From Comamonadaceae bacterium PBBC1 (GTDB taxonomy: Bacteria > Pseudomonadota > Gammaproteobacteria > Burkholderiales > Burkholderiaceae_C), in the NCBI GenBank assembly GCA_002256145.1, contig NKIP01000004.1, positions 186,001 through 250,000 on the forward strand: a DNA stretch of 64,000 nucleotides. The letters are read 5' to 3'. Numbering within the stretch: the stretch's first letter is position 1; each line of letters begins with the position of its first letter. The position numbers and the translations under genes were made by a program. Positions 1 through 7,313 of the stretch are shown here, in pieces. A model generated the notes under the pieces. That model made no database searches and had not been told where the DNA came from. It was given only the letters and a program-made list of their open reading frames with translations.

Positions 1-80
1 TGGCCTGCGCCCTGCATGTGCGCATCCGCTTCAAAGCCGCCAAGGCGACTGGCTTGTTTGTGCCTGTGCCCAAAAATTAA
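1..80 (+). CDS. C-terminal end of an unidentified protein (partial)
   Basis: An open frame enters from the left edge and ends at the TAA at 78-80. The visible tail has 25 residues, starts ACALHVRIRFKAAKATG and ends in VPKN. It is rich in basic residues. The fragment is too short for me to assign a family. It runs the same way as the oxidase that follows, with about 90 bp between them. Confidence 0.45.
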   Translation, partial: ACALHVRIRFKAAKATGLFVPVPKN

Positions 81-166
81 GGCTCCAATGAGGGCAGCTC
101 TGTGGCCCTCATGTCAGTCCCCAAAACAAGCCGCTTGTTGCCTTGAACTTGACCCACACCCTGCCC

Positions 167-1621
167 ATGACCACGTCCAGCCCCAGCCTCGCTCATACAA
201 CATTGCTCGCGCAACTGCGCCAAATTTGTGGCGAAGCCCACGTTTTGACCCATGAAACACCGGGGATAGACCTGGCCACTTGGGAACAAGACTGGCGCAA
301 ACGTGTTCAGGGCCGGGCCTTGGCCGTGGTGCGGCCTGCAGACACCGCGCAGGTGGCGGCCGTGGTCAAGGCTTGCGCAGCAGCCCAAACCTCGATCGTG
401 CCGCAAGGCGGCAACACCGGCTTGGTGGTGGGCAGCGTGCCTGACGCTTCAGGCACACAAATTGTGTTGAGCATGACCCGCATGAACGCTGTGCGTGCCA
501 TCGACAAAGACAACCTGACCATCACCGTCGAGGCGGGCTGCGTGCTGCAGAACCTGCAAGCTGCAGCCGACAGTGCCGGATTGCTGTTCCCTCTGAGTTT
601 GGGGGCCGAAGGCAGCTGCACCATTGGCGGCAATTTGGGCACCAACGCCGGGGGCACACAAGTGGTGCGCTACGGCAACACCCGAGAGCTGTGCCTGGGC
701 CTGGAAGTGGTCACCGCTCAGGGCGAGGTCTGGAGTGGCCTGACAGGGCTGCGCAAGGACAACACGGGTTATGACCTGCGCCATCTGATGATTGGCAGCG
801 AGGGCACTTTGGGCATCATCACAGCGGCCACCATGAAGCTGTTTCCTCAACCTGCTGCACAGCTGACCGCCTGGGCCGCCGTGCCCAGCATGGAGGCGGC
901 TGTGGCCCTGCTGGGCCTGGCGCACCAGCGTTTGGGGCCCAGCCTGACGGGTTTTGAGGTCATGGGGCAATTTGCCCTGAGCTTGGTGGACAAACATTAC
1001 CCCCAACTGCGCGTGCCTCTGTGGCAAGAAACGCCTTGGTGCGTGCTGATCGAAAACTCGGACAGCGAAAACGAGGCGCATGCCCGCAGTCAGTTTGAGT
1101 CGCTCCTCGAAGAGGCGATGAACCACGGCTGCGTGAGCGATGCCGTGGTGGCCGAAAGCCTGACACAAGCGCGGGGGCTTTGGCACATCCGTGAAAGCAT
1201 CACCTTGGCACAGCAGCAAGAAGGCCCGAACGTGAAACACGACATCAGCATTGCGGTGTCCTTGATCCCTGCTTTTGTGGCCGAAACCGACGCTTTGCTG
1301 GCCCAGACGTTTCCGGGCGTGCGCCTGGTCGATTTTGGCCACTTGGGCGACGGCAACTTGCACTACAACGTGCAAGCACCCGAGGGCCAAGACGGCAAAG
1401 CGTTTGTGCTTGCCCATGAAGACGCGGTCAACACTGTGGTGTTTGACCAAGTCAGCCGGTTCAAAGGCTCCATCAGTGCCGAACACGGCGTGGGCGAACT
1501 CAAAGCGGGCAAGCTGCCGCTCTACAAAGACCCGACAGCCTTGACCATGATGCGGGCCGTCAAAAAAGCCCTGGACCCGCAAAACCTGCTCAACCCCGGG
1601 CGGGTGCTGAGCGCCGAATGA
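167..1621 (+). CDS. FAD-binding oxidoreductase (GlcD/D-2-hydroxyacid dehydrogenase type)
   Basis: A 484-residue flavoprotein of the FAD-linked oxidase family, which oxidises D-2-hydroxyacids such as D-lactate, glycolate or 2-hydroxyglutarate. The FAD_binding_4 (PCMH) fold fills roughly residues 45-230, with the PQGGNTGLVVGSV loop, the GGNLGTNAGG motif and the IGSEGTLGIIT motif. The FAD-oxidase C-terminal domain follows, with HLGDGNLHYN (metal/substrate site) and the terminal EHGVG and LNPG motifs. I chose the ATG at 167 over an in-frame TTG at 143. Neither has a clear Shine-Dalgarno sequence. The exact hydroxyacid cannot be told from sequence alone. Confidence 0.93.
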   Translation: MTTSSPSLAHTTLLAQLRQICGEAHVLTHETPGIDLATWEQDWRKRVQGRALAVVRPADTAQVAAVVKACAAAQTSIVPQGGNTGLVVGSVPDASGTQIVLSMTRMNAVRAIDKDNLTITVEAGCVLQNLQAAADSAGLLFPLSLGAEGSCTIGGNLGTNAGGTQVVRYGNTRELCLGLEVVTAQGEVWSGLTGLRKDNTGYDLRHLMIGSEGTLGIITAATMKLFPQPAAQLTAWAAVPSMEAAVALLGLAHQRLGPSLTGFEVMGQFALSLVDKHYPQLRVPLWQETPWCVLIENSDSENEAHARSQFESLLEEAMNHGCVSDAVVAESLTQARGLWHIRESITLAQQQEGPNVKHDISIAVSLIPAFVAETDALLAQTFPGVRLVDFGHLGDGNLHYNVQAPEGQDGKAFVLAHEDAVNTVVFDQVSRFKGSISAEHGVGELKAGKLPLYKDPTALTMMRAVKKALDPQNLLNPGRVLSAE

Positions 1622-1810
1622 CCTGACCTGCCTTGCAGCGCATGCCTTGGGCAACGGGCCAAGCTGTGCGCACGCTCAGAGCCCTCTTTGGTGAGGCAAG
1701 CCACAGACGGAAAGCCGCACGGCTCCTATGCTGAAACGGCTGACCCTGCCAGAGCCCTTTGGATTCAGGCAGGGGTCGAGCGTTCCTCTAACCCGTCCAG
1801 GAGTTCCATC

Positions 1811-2044
1811 ATGAAAAAAATCCCCCTTCCCTCTTGCGGCTTGCGCACTGCGGCCGCGGTCGCGCTCGTCTTGGGCCTCAGCGCCTGCGCTGGCATGACT
1901 GAGCAAGAAAAAAGAACCGCCATTGGCGCAGGTGTGGGGGCCGTTGGCGGCTCCATTTTGACGGGCGGCAGCGCGGCAGGCACCTTGGGTGGTGCGGCCG
2001 TGGGGGGGGTGGTTGGCCACGAAATCAACAAGAACAAAAACTAG
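1811..2044 (+). CDS. Glycine-zipper 2TM lipoprotein
   Basis: A small lipoprotein of 77 residues. The signal peptide MKKIPLPSCG...ALVLGLSAC ends in a lipobox with the acylated Cys. The mature part has alternating Gly/Ala stretches (GAGVGAVGGSILTGG, AAGTLGGAAVGGVVG) typical of the glycine-zipper 2TM / OsmB-like group, which associates with the outer membrane. AGGAG at 1799-1803 sits 7 nt before the ATG and decides the start. It is followed within 10 nt by another tiny membrane-protein gene, so the two are probably one transcript. The exact role is unknown; relatives are often stress or osmotically induced. Confidence 0.85.
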   Translation: MKKIPLPSCGLRTAAAVALVLGLSACAGMTEQEKRTAIGAGVGAVGGSILTGGSAAGTLGGAAVGGVVGHEINKNKN

Positions 2045-2053
2045 GCCCACACC

Positions 2054-2200
2054 ATGCTTGAAACCATTGCGATCATTTTGCTCTTGCTGTGGGTGGTAGG
2101 GCTGGTGTCTTCCTACACGCTGGGTGGCTTCATCCACATTTTGTTGGTCATCGCCGTGGTGACCCTGTTGGTGCGCTTGATTCAAGGCAGACGGCTTTAG
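2054..2200 (+). CDS. Lmo0937-family small membrane protein (DUF5670)
   Basis: A 48-residue protein starting MLETIAIILLLLWVVGLVSS and ending RLIQGRRL. Two hydrophobic helices (about residues 3-20 and 25-41) are joined by a YTLGGFIH turn, and the tail is basic. This matches the Lmo0937/DUF5670 family as I know it. The family is common in envelope-stress neighbourhoods and has no known biochemical activity. The gene starts 10 nt after the glycine-zipper lipoprotein gene and ends just before a strong hairpin, so it is the last gene of a two-gene unit. Confidence 0.85.
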   Translation: MLETIAIILLLLWVVGLVSSYTLGGFIHILLVIAVVTLLVRLIQGRRL

Positions 2201-2249
2201 CAGGCGCTCAGGGGCCCTGTCTGCACAGGGCACCCTCCGCCAATACCAA

Positions 2250-2285
2250 AAAAGCCTGCACCTTGAACCCAAGGTGCAGGCTTTT
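2250..2285. terminator. Bidirectional intrinsic terminator between convergent genes
   Basis: A perfect 15-bp inverted repeat has arms at 2250-2264 and 2271-2285 with a 6-nt loop. The outer ends are A-run and T-run, so each strand gives a GC stem followed by U residues. It lies between the small membrane protein gene (+, ends 2200) and the OmpA gene (-, ends 2298) and can stop both. Confidence 0.9.
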
Positions 2286-2297
2286 GATTGGGCCGCT

Positions 2298-3509
2298 TCA
2301 GCGTGCTTGCTTGGCACCCGTGACTTCAACTTCCACACGGCGATCCACGCGCAAACAAGTGATCAGGGCCTGGCCTGCCTTTTGACCTTTGCACTCGTCT
2401 GGCGAGGTGTCGGGCTGGCTCGAGCCCACGCCTTTGGCACTGACCTTGTTGGCCGGTACACCACCGACTTGGATCAGGTAGTTCTGCACCGCTTCGGCCC
2501 GTCGCATCGAGAGTTTGTCGTTGTAAGCGGGCGTGCCCAAACGGTCGGTATGGCCAATCACCTGGATCGCCTCGACGTTCACCTCTTTGAGTTCGAGCAG
2601 CAGTTTGTCCAAAGCTTGCTTGCCATCGGTTTGCAGACGGTCTTGGTCAAAACCAAACAAAGAATCCGCTTGCAGTTTCACCTTGACCCAAGGTTTGGGT
2701 GCCGGGGCCGCCACGGGGGCCGCAACAGGTGCGGGCACCACGACGATGACCGGCTGGGCTGCGGGCGGCTGGGGTGCAGGTGCTTGCGCCACCATCGGGG
2801 CGGGCGTTGGGGCCACATAAGGGGTGTAGACCGTTTTGACCGAAGGCTGTGAACCGCCAAAACGGTAAACCAGGCCCACCGACACCATGTCCACATCACC
2901 CCGGTTGCCCACAGCGTCGTTGACTCGGTAACGCTCGGCCTCCAGGCGCAGGGTCAAAGCGGGTGTGAAAGCGTACTGGGTGCCAACGCCGTATTTGTAA
3001 TTCGTCTCGCGTTTGCGGGGCGAAGGGTCCAGCACGGTGACCGCGCCGGTGCCACTGAAGGTGTCTTGGGTTTGCGCATAAGCAGCCCCCACACGCCCCA
3101 GCAAAGACCAACGCTCGGTGATGGGCAAAGTGGCCACCACGTCCAGATTCAGGCCCTTGATGCGGGCGCGGCCCGTCAAACTGCCAGACGGAACGGTGTT
3201 GGCCACAAAGTCAAAATGGCCCAAATCAAAGTAGCCTGCCTCGACCGCCCAAGTCGGGTTGATCGGCATGCCAATGAAGGCTTTGTAGCCCATGCCCCGT
3301 CGGTCCTCGGTCAAGCTGTCCGTGGTGAAGCCAGCGCCCAGCAGGCCTTGTGTGATGCGGGCGTTGTCGATGTTGGCGCGAGACTCGCCCGCACTGATGC
3401 CCATGTACATGCCCGTGTTCACGGGGGCGTCCTGAGCATGCAGCATCGGGGTGGTCAAGACCACCAAAGCTGCCAGCACCGGACCTTGTTTGAAAGTCAA
3501 TCGTTTCAT
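2298..3509 (-). CDS. OmpA-family outer membrane protein
   Basis: 403 residues. A Sec signal peptide (MKRLTFKQGPVLAAL...MLHA) leads into an N-terminal eight-strand beta-barrel of the OmpA/OM_beta type (roughly residues 25-230). A Pro/Ala-rich linker with many APAP and PAAQP units follows. The C-terminal OmpA peptidoglycan-binding domain holds FGFDQDRL, the GHTDRLG motif, NDKLSMRRAEAV and the final RVDRRVEVEV. It should anchor the outer membrane to the cell wall. The start at 3509 is fixed by GGAG about 10 nt upstream; an upstream in-frame ATG at 3590 lacks this. It lies downstream of the DUF3494 lipoprotein gene on the same strand. Confidence 0.93.
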   Translation of the reverse strand: MKRLTFKQGPVLAALVVLTTPMLHAQDAPVNTGMYMGISAGESRANIDNARITQGLLGAGFTTDSLTEDRRGMGYKAFIGMPINPTWAVEAGYFDLGHFDFVANTVPSGSLTGRARIKGLNLDVVATLPITERWSLLGRVGAAYAQTQDTFSGTGAVTVLDPSPRKRETNYKYGVGTQYAFTPALTLRLEAERYRVNDAVGNRGDVDMVSVGLVYRFGGSQPSVKTVYTPYVAPTPAPMVAQAPAPQPPAAQPVIVVVPAPVAAPVAAPAPKPWVKVKLQADSLFGFDQDRLQTDGKQALDKLLLELKEVNVEAIQVIGHTDRLGTPAYNDKLSMRRAEAVQNYLIQVGGVPANKVSAKGVGSSQPDTSPDECKGQKAGQALITCLRVDRRVEVEVTGAKQAR

Positions 3510-3562
3510 TTCTTTTTCTCCAAAAACAGGCGAAATGCCTCTACCGAAAGGGGAAGGCTTGC

Positions 3563-5389
3563 TCACGGTGTGGGCAAGGTGATGGTGCAAGCGTCACAGG
3601 TGATGGCCGCTGCTGCCGGGCCTTGGTTCAGGGCTCGGCCCTCCAAATTGGCACCGGTTTGCAAGGTCACGGCCGTGCCTGCCAGCAAAGTGCCTTTCAT
3701 GACCGAATTGACGCCCAGGGTGATGGCGCTGCCCGCCGTCCAGAACACTTGGCTGGCTTTGGCACCGCCGCTCAGTACGATTTGGCTGGTCGACAAGGTG
3801 GTGATGGAGGTGGCGCTGCGCAACAAAAACACGGCGTTCGGATCGCCTTGGGCGTCCAGGGTCAAGGCACCACCGGCAGACAAATCCAGCGAGGTCAGGG
3901 ACTCGTACAGACCCGGGTACAAGGTCAGGCCTGCCAAGTTGGTGGTCACCGACACAGGGGTACCGCGCACGGCATGGTTGGCATTGGCAAAAGCGGCCAA
4001 GGCGTCGGTTTTGGCTTGGCTCAGCAGCACCCCATCGGGCAAGGCACAGGCCGGACCGGTGCTGTCCACCGCATAAATTTGCCCCACCACTTCAGGGCAA
4101 GTGAGCGGCGAACTGAAGCCGGTGATGTTGGCACCGGTGTCCGGCGTCAAGCCCACATGGCCCACGATGGTGGATGTGGGAATGTTGGTCACAGATGCGG
4201 AGGCCAGAATGGCAAAACCAGACGATGCGCCCAAAACGACGGGCACCTGGCAAGTGGCGTTGCCCGTGGTGAATGACCAGACCTTGTCGCTGGCCAGTGC
4301 GTTGTTGGCCAAGTCTTTCACGCCCAAAGTGCCCGAGCGGACCGTGGCGGTGTAAGCGGTCTGGGCACTCAGCATGGAGCCGGGGTTCATGGAGACGGTG
4401 TTCGTCAGGGGGTCGTAACTGAGCACCAGACCCACTCCGGCACCCGGCGCACTTGTTGGGGCCAAAGTCAGGGTGGACGTGGTCAGGCTCAAGGGGTCCA
4501 TGGCCTCGCTGAATTGGGCGGTCAAGGTGGGGTTGATGCAAATGCCCAAATTGCCTGGTGCGGGCAATGTCAAGCTGACCAAGGGTGCCGTGCTGTCGAG
4601 CGCATTGGCGGTGGAAAATGTCCAGACCGTGTTGGCCGCCAAGGGATTGCCCGCCAAATCCGTGGCCAGCGTGCTGACCGTGGCTGTGAAATCGGTGTTG
4701 GCCGGCAGCAGCGCCGGGTTGGTCGGTGTGAATGTGGCCGTGCGAGCCCCGACGGCATAACTCACCGTGCCACTGATGGGGACATTGCCCACGGTGGCAT
4801 TGAGCATCAGGCTGCCGGTGTTGAGCGACAAGGGCGCCATGTCTTCATTGAAGCTCACCGTGATCTGCGCATTGGTGGCCGCCACAGCGTTCAGGGCCGG
4901 AACAAAACCCGTCACCAAGGGGGCTTGGGTATCGGCCGAAGCAGCGGTTTCAAACGACCACACAAAATCACTCGACATGGGCACCCCCAATGCATCCTTG
5001 GCCCCCGTGGTCACGGTGGCCACACACAAGGTGCTGGCGGGCAACAAGCCAAGCGGCACAAAGCTCACCACACGGCTGTTTGGCTCATAGGTCACCGTGC
5101 CGGCAACCGGCGAAGCCGAGGGGCAGGCCAACAAAACAGTGCCTGTATTCAGTGTCGCGGGGTCCATGGGCTTGTTGAAGGTGGCGGCCAACTGCGTGTT
5201 GGTCGCCACGCCAGTGACCGCCGGTTGACGGGCCAAGGGTGCTGTTGCACTGACACTGGGAACCAGAGCAGGTCCGGTGCCCAGGCCCAAAATCGGATCT
5301 TTGCCGCCGCCACAAGCGGCCAAAGTGACCGCAGACACCAAAGCCAACACGCCAGCCAGATGGCCAGAACGCAAGAGGGAGTGACTCAT
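3563..5389 (-). CDS. DUF3494 (ice-binding-like) lipoprotein with bacterial Ig-like repeats
   Basis: 608 residues. The signal peptide ends in the lipobox LAAC (Cys26), so the protein is predicted to be lipid-anchored. Three Ig-like Big_5-type modules follow (about 55-390), each with the pattern P...TGVxxxTxxxxxFN(E/K)xMDP and W(S/T)F(T/E)T. The C-terminal 210 residues match the DUF3494 ice-binding-like beta-helix family: LGASSGFAILASASVTN, GHVGLTPDTG, a TDAL segment, PGLYES and GTLLAGTAVTL. Known members bind ice, but many are probably adhesins or surface proteins. AAGGAA precedes the ATG at 5389. The OmpA gene lies 53 nt downstream on the same strand. Confidence 0.88.
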   Translation of the reverse strand: MSHSLLRSGHLAGVLALVSAVTLAACGGGKDPILGLGTGPALVPSVSATAPLARQPAVTGVATNTQLAATFNKPMDPATLNTGTVLLACPSASPVAGTVTYEPNSRVVSFVPLGLLPASTLCVATVTTGAKDALGVPMSSDFVWSFETAASADTQAPLVTGFVPALNAVAATNAQITVSFNEDMAPLSLNTGSLMLNATVGNVPISGTVSYAVGARTATFTPTNPALLPANTDFTATVSTLATDLAGNPLAANTVWTFSTANALDSTAPLVSLTLPAPGNLGICINPTLTAQFSEAMDPLSLTTSTLTLAPTSAPGAGVGLVLSYDPLTNTVSMNPGSMLSAQTAYTATVRSGTLGVKDLANNALASDKVWSFTTGNATCQVPVVLGASSGFAILASASVTNIPTSTIVGHVGLTPDTGANITGFSSPLTCPEVVGQIYAVDSTGPACALPDGVLLSQAKTDALAAFANANHAVRGTPVSVTTNLAGLTLYPGLYESLTSLDLSAGGALTLDAQGDPNAVFLLRSATSITTLSTSQIVLSGGAKASQVFWTAGSAITLGVNSVMKGTLLAGTAVTLQTGANLEGRALNQGPAAAAITCDACTITLPTP

Positions 5390-5498
5390 GAGGTAATTCC
5401 TTGTAATGAGCGTCAATTTGTTGAACTTCAAAAGGGACAGCCCGCTGCGACTTGCTGTGCGCTCTGCGCAAGGTCAAATGGCTCAAGCGATTCGGCCC

Positions 5499-5882
5499 TC
5501 AAGGCGTTTTGGCTTGTTCAAGCATGAGGATGTCCAGCTGAATCTGCTCTTTGAGAACGTCCCAAAAAGCCTGTGTCTGGAAACTTCTGGCCCACACCCC
5601 AAAGGCCACACCCAAGCCCAAAAAGAGCGAAGGCAGCCCCCACAAGACCCCGATGTAGCGGCCATCCACAACGGGCAAGGCGCTCCAGAGCAAGATCGCC
5701 AGGCCTGAAAAAGTCAGGCCCAGCATGAGGCTGGCTGCGCTGAGCACATACAAGGCCCAGCGGCATCTCAATCTGCGCAAATGTTGAGCCCATGCCCAGC
5801 TTGCAAAATCGGCATATGCCTTGGCATGCCCTTTGTACAAATCCGGGGACAAGGCCAACAACTTGAACAGCAGCTTGAGCAT
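5499..5882 (-). CDS. Phage holin family (Holin-X/YqjE-like) membrane protein
   Basis: 127 residues. A short amphipathic N-terminus (MLKLLFKLLALSPDLYKGHAK) precedes two close transmembrane helices (about residues 46-70 and 80-100) and a soluble C-terminal helix. This is the layout of the Holin-X/YqjE family. The ATG at 5882 overlaps the stop of the upstream DUF883 gene as TGATG, which implies translational coupling and decides the start over a GTG at 5909. Despite the family name there is no phage context. The DUF883 + holin-X pair (like E. coli yqjD-yqjE) is a chromosomal stress or stationary-phase pair. Confidence 0.82.
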   Translation of the reverse strand: MLKLLFKLLALSPDLYKGHAKAYADFASWAWAQHLRRLRCRWALYVLSAASLMLGLTFSGLAILLWSALPVVDGRYIGVLWGLPSLFLGLGVAFGVWARSFQTQAFWDVLKEQIQLDILMLEQAKTP

Positions 5883-6208
5883 CAGTGTTGACGCGAACGC
5901 ATGAACCACGAAACAGCCATGGCCGCCACAGCACCTGTGCCTGCCGCGATCAAGATGGCATTGAGGGGTTGGTGCTGAATGAAGTGCTCGGCCGTGACAC
6001 GAACGTGGTGGGCTTCGTTTTCAATTTTGTGCTTCACATCGGCAGCGGCATCCATGCCCGCATCACCCATGTGGTTGAGCTCATCTTTGATGCGGTGGCT
6101 CACACGCTCCATCACCGGACGCGCTTCTTTGATCGCATCGTTGACGTGGCTGGACACATTGGCACCCATGGACGAAATTTTTTCCTGAGCCGTTTTGGAA
6201 TCTGACAT
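5882..6208 (-). CDS. DUF883 family protein (ElaB/YqjD-like, C-tail anchored)
   Basis: 108 residues. The N-terminal 75 residues are charged and helical (KTAQEKISSMGANVSSHVND...). One C-terminal transmembrane helix follows (NAILIAAGTGAVAAMAVSWF) and then a basic tail. This is the YqjD/ElaB/DUF883 layout; E. coli members are inner-membrane, ribosome-associated stationary-phase proteins. The ATG at 6208 is the first with a plausible family N-terminus; the frame stays open upstream without family similarity. The stop overlaps the holin-X start. Confidence 0.82.
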   Translation of the reverse strand: MSDSKTAQEKISSMGANVSSHVNDAIKEARPVMERVSHRIKDELNHMGDAGMDAAADVKHKIENEAHHVRVTAEHFIQHQPLNAILIAAGTGAVAAMAVSWFMRSRQH

Positions 6209-6533
6209 ACAAGCCTTTAAAGTGAATGAAAACCAAGGAGACGTGTTCACTTTAGAAGCGCTTTGCGCCCGGGTCTGTGGTGTGGCGCACGCACCTGCGC
6301 ATTCTTGGGTTGGCCCTCCAAGCTGTGTGTCCCTGCACCCCGTCGTCGTGCCCGGCGGGGTCAATAACCACAATTGAAACAAGCTGTTGATTGATGCAAG
6401 TCAATCAGTGCCCTGGCTGCTGGTGCAAGATGATTTCAAGACCCTGCACTGCTTGACTCCAAAGCAAGGGCCGATCCGGTTTTTTCACAAAAGGCTTCAT
6501 GAGACGATTTGCAAATCCGTCCATCACACGGTC
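6209..6533. other. Divergent promoter region between the DUF883 and Crp/Fnr genes
   Basis: 325 bp without a convincing gene. It is the only upstream DNA for both the DUF883/holin pair (leftward) and the Crp/Fnr regulator (rightward). It contains a Crp/Fnr-type palindrome at 6391-6404. An open frame runs through part of it in phase with the regulator (from 6387) but shows no family similarity. Confidence 0.6.
6391..6404. promoter_or_regulatory. Candidate FNR/ANR-type operator (anaerobox)
   Basis: The sequence TTGATGCAAGTCAA matches the TTGAY-N4-RTCAA consensus of FNR/ANR/DNR regulators. It is embedded in a longer inverted repeat, TGATTGA...TCAATCA. It sits about 130 bp before the start of a Crp/Fnr-family gene and about 180 bp before the divergent DUF883 gene. 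It could serve autoregulation or oxygen/redox control of both sides. The match is seen in the sequence; binding is inferred. Confidence 0.6.
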
Positions 6534-7286
6534 ATGCCTTCAGGCGAGTTCGCCCCGAGTGCCAGCATGATGGACACCCTGACGCGTCCGGCCAACACAA
6601 TTTTGTCCTGCTTGCCCGAGGCCGATTGGCAGCGCCTAAGGCCCCTGCTGAGCTTGGTCAATCTGCCCTCTGGGCAATCTTTGCACGAGGCAGGCAGCCG
6701 TTTTCAGCACGTGTACTTTCCCTTGCTGGGCATCGTGGCCTTGCATGGTCTGGTAGAAAACGGTGACTCGTCCGTGCTGTCTTTGGTGGGCCACGAAGGC
6801 TTTGTGGGGGTGTCGAGCTTCATGGGGGGGCAATCCACCACCAGCCATGCCACCGTGTTGTTGGCGGGCACCTTTTTGCGCATGCGTGCGGTGGATTTGC
6901 TGCAAGAGTTTGAACACTCCACGCCATTGCTGCATGTGCTGCTGCGCTACACACAAGCGCTCATCACACAAATGGCGCAAACCTCGGTGTGCAACCGCCA
7001 TCACACCGTCGAAAACGCCTTCAGCCGATTTTTGCTCTTGTGCCTGGACCGCACGGCAGACAAAGAACTGCTGCTGACCCATGACAAAGTCGCCACCTTG
7101 TTGGGCGTTCGGCGTGTCGGGGTGAGCGAAGCGGCCAAGCGCCTGGAGCGACTAGGATTGATCCGTTACTCTCGAGGGCACATTCAGCTGCTCGATCGCA
7201 CGGGTCTGGAGCTAAGCACATGTGAATGCTACAAAGTGATCAAGACCGAATACGATCGCTTGTTGCCTAACCTGATGGCCCAATGA
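6534..7286 (+). CDS. Crp/Fnr family transcriptional regulator
   Basis: 250 residues. The cyclic-nucleotide-binding-like domain (about 20-150) contains HVYFPLLGIVALHGLVENG and VGHEGFVGVSSFMGG. A dimerisation helix follows, then a Crp-type winged helix (about 175-240) with LLLTHDKVATLLGVRRVGVSEAAKRL. The N-terminus lacks the Cys cluster of oxygen-sensing FNR, so the signal is not an Fe-S cluster of that type. The ATG at 6534 matches the usual length of this subfamily (MP....P..LLxxLPxxxWxxL). Longer in-frame starts at 6387 would place the operator inside the gene. The CheB-CheR-PAS gene follows after about 30 bp. Confidence 0.88.
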   Translation: MPSGEFAPSASMMDTLTRPANTILSCLPEADWQRLRPLLSLVNLPSGQSLHEAGSRFQHVYFPLLGIVALHGLVENGDSSVLSLVGHEGFVGVSSFMGGQSTTSHATVLLAGTFLRMRAVDLLQEFEHSTPLLHVLLRYTQALITQMAQTSVCNRHHTVENAFSRFLLLCLDRTADKELLLTHDKVATLLGVRRVGVSEAAKRLERLGLIRYSRGHIQLLDRTGLELSTCECYKVIKTEYDRLLPNLMAQ

Positions 7287-7313
7287 CAAAGCACCCACAC
7301 ATGACCGCCACGA

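Noticed and set aside
449..1654. 401-residue minus-strand frame opposite the FAD oxidase
   Set aside because: The sense frame carries all FAD-oxidase motifs; the antisense product is His/Gln-rich without similarity.
5499..5882. Prophage indicated by the phage holin family protein
   Set aside because: No lysin, capsid, integrase or other phage gene is nearby. The DUF883/holin-X pairing is a chromosomal stress pair.
6387..6533. Longer N-terminus (299 residues) for the Crp/Fnr regulator
   Set aside because: The added 49 residues show no family similarity and would put the Crp/Fnr operator inside the gene. The ATG at 6534 fits the family length.
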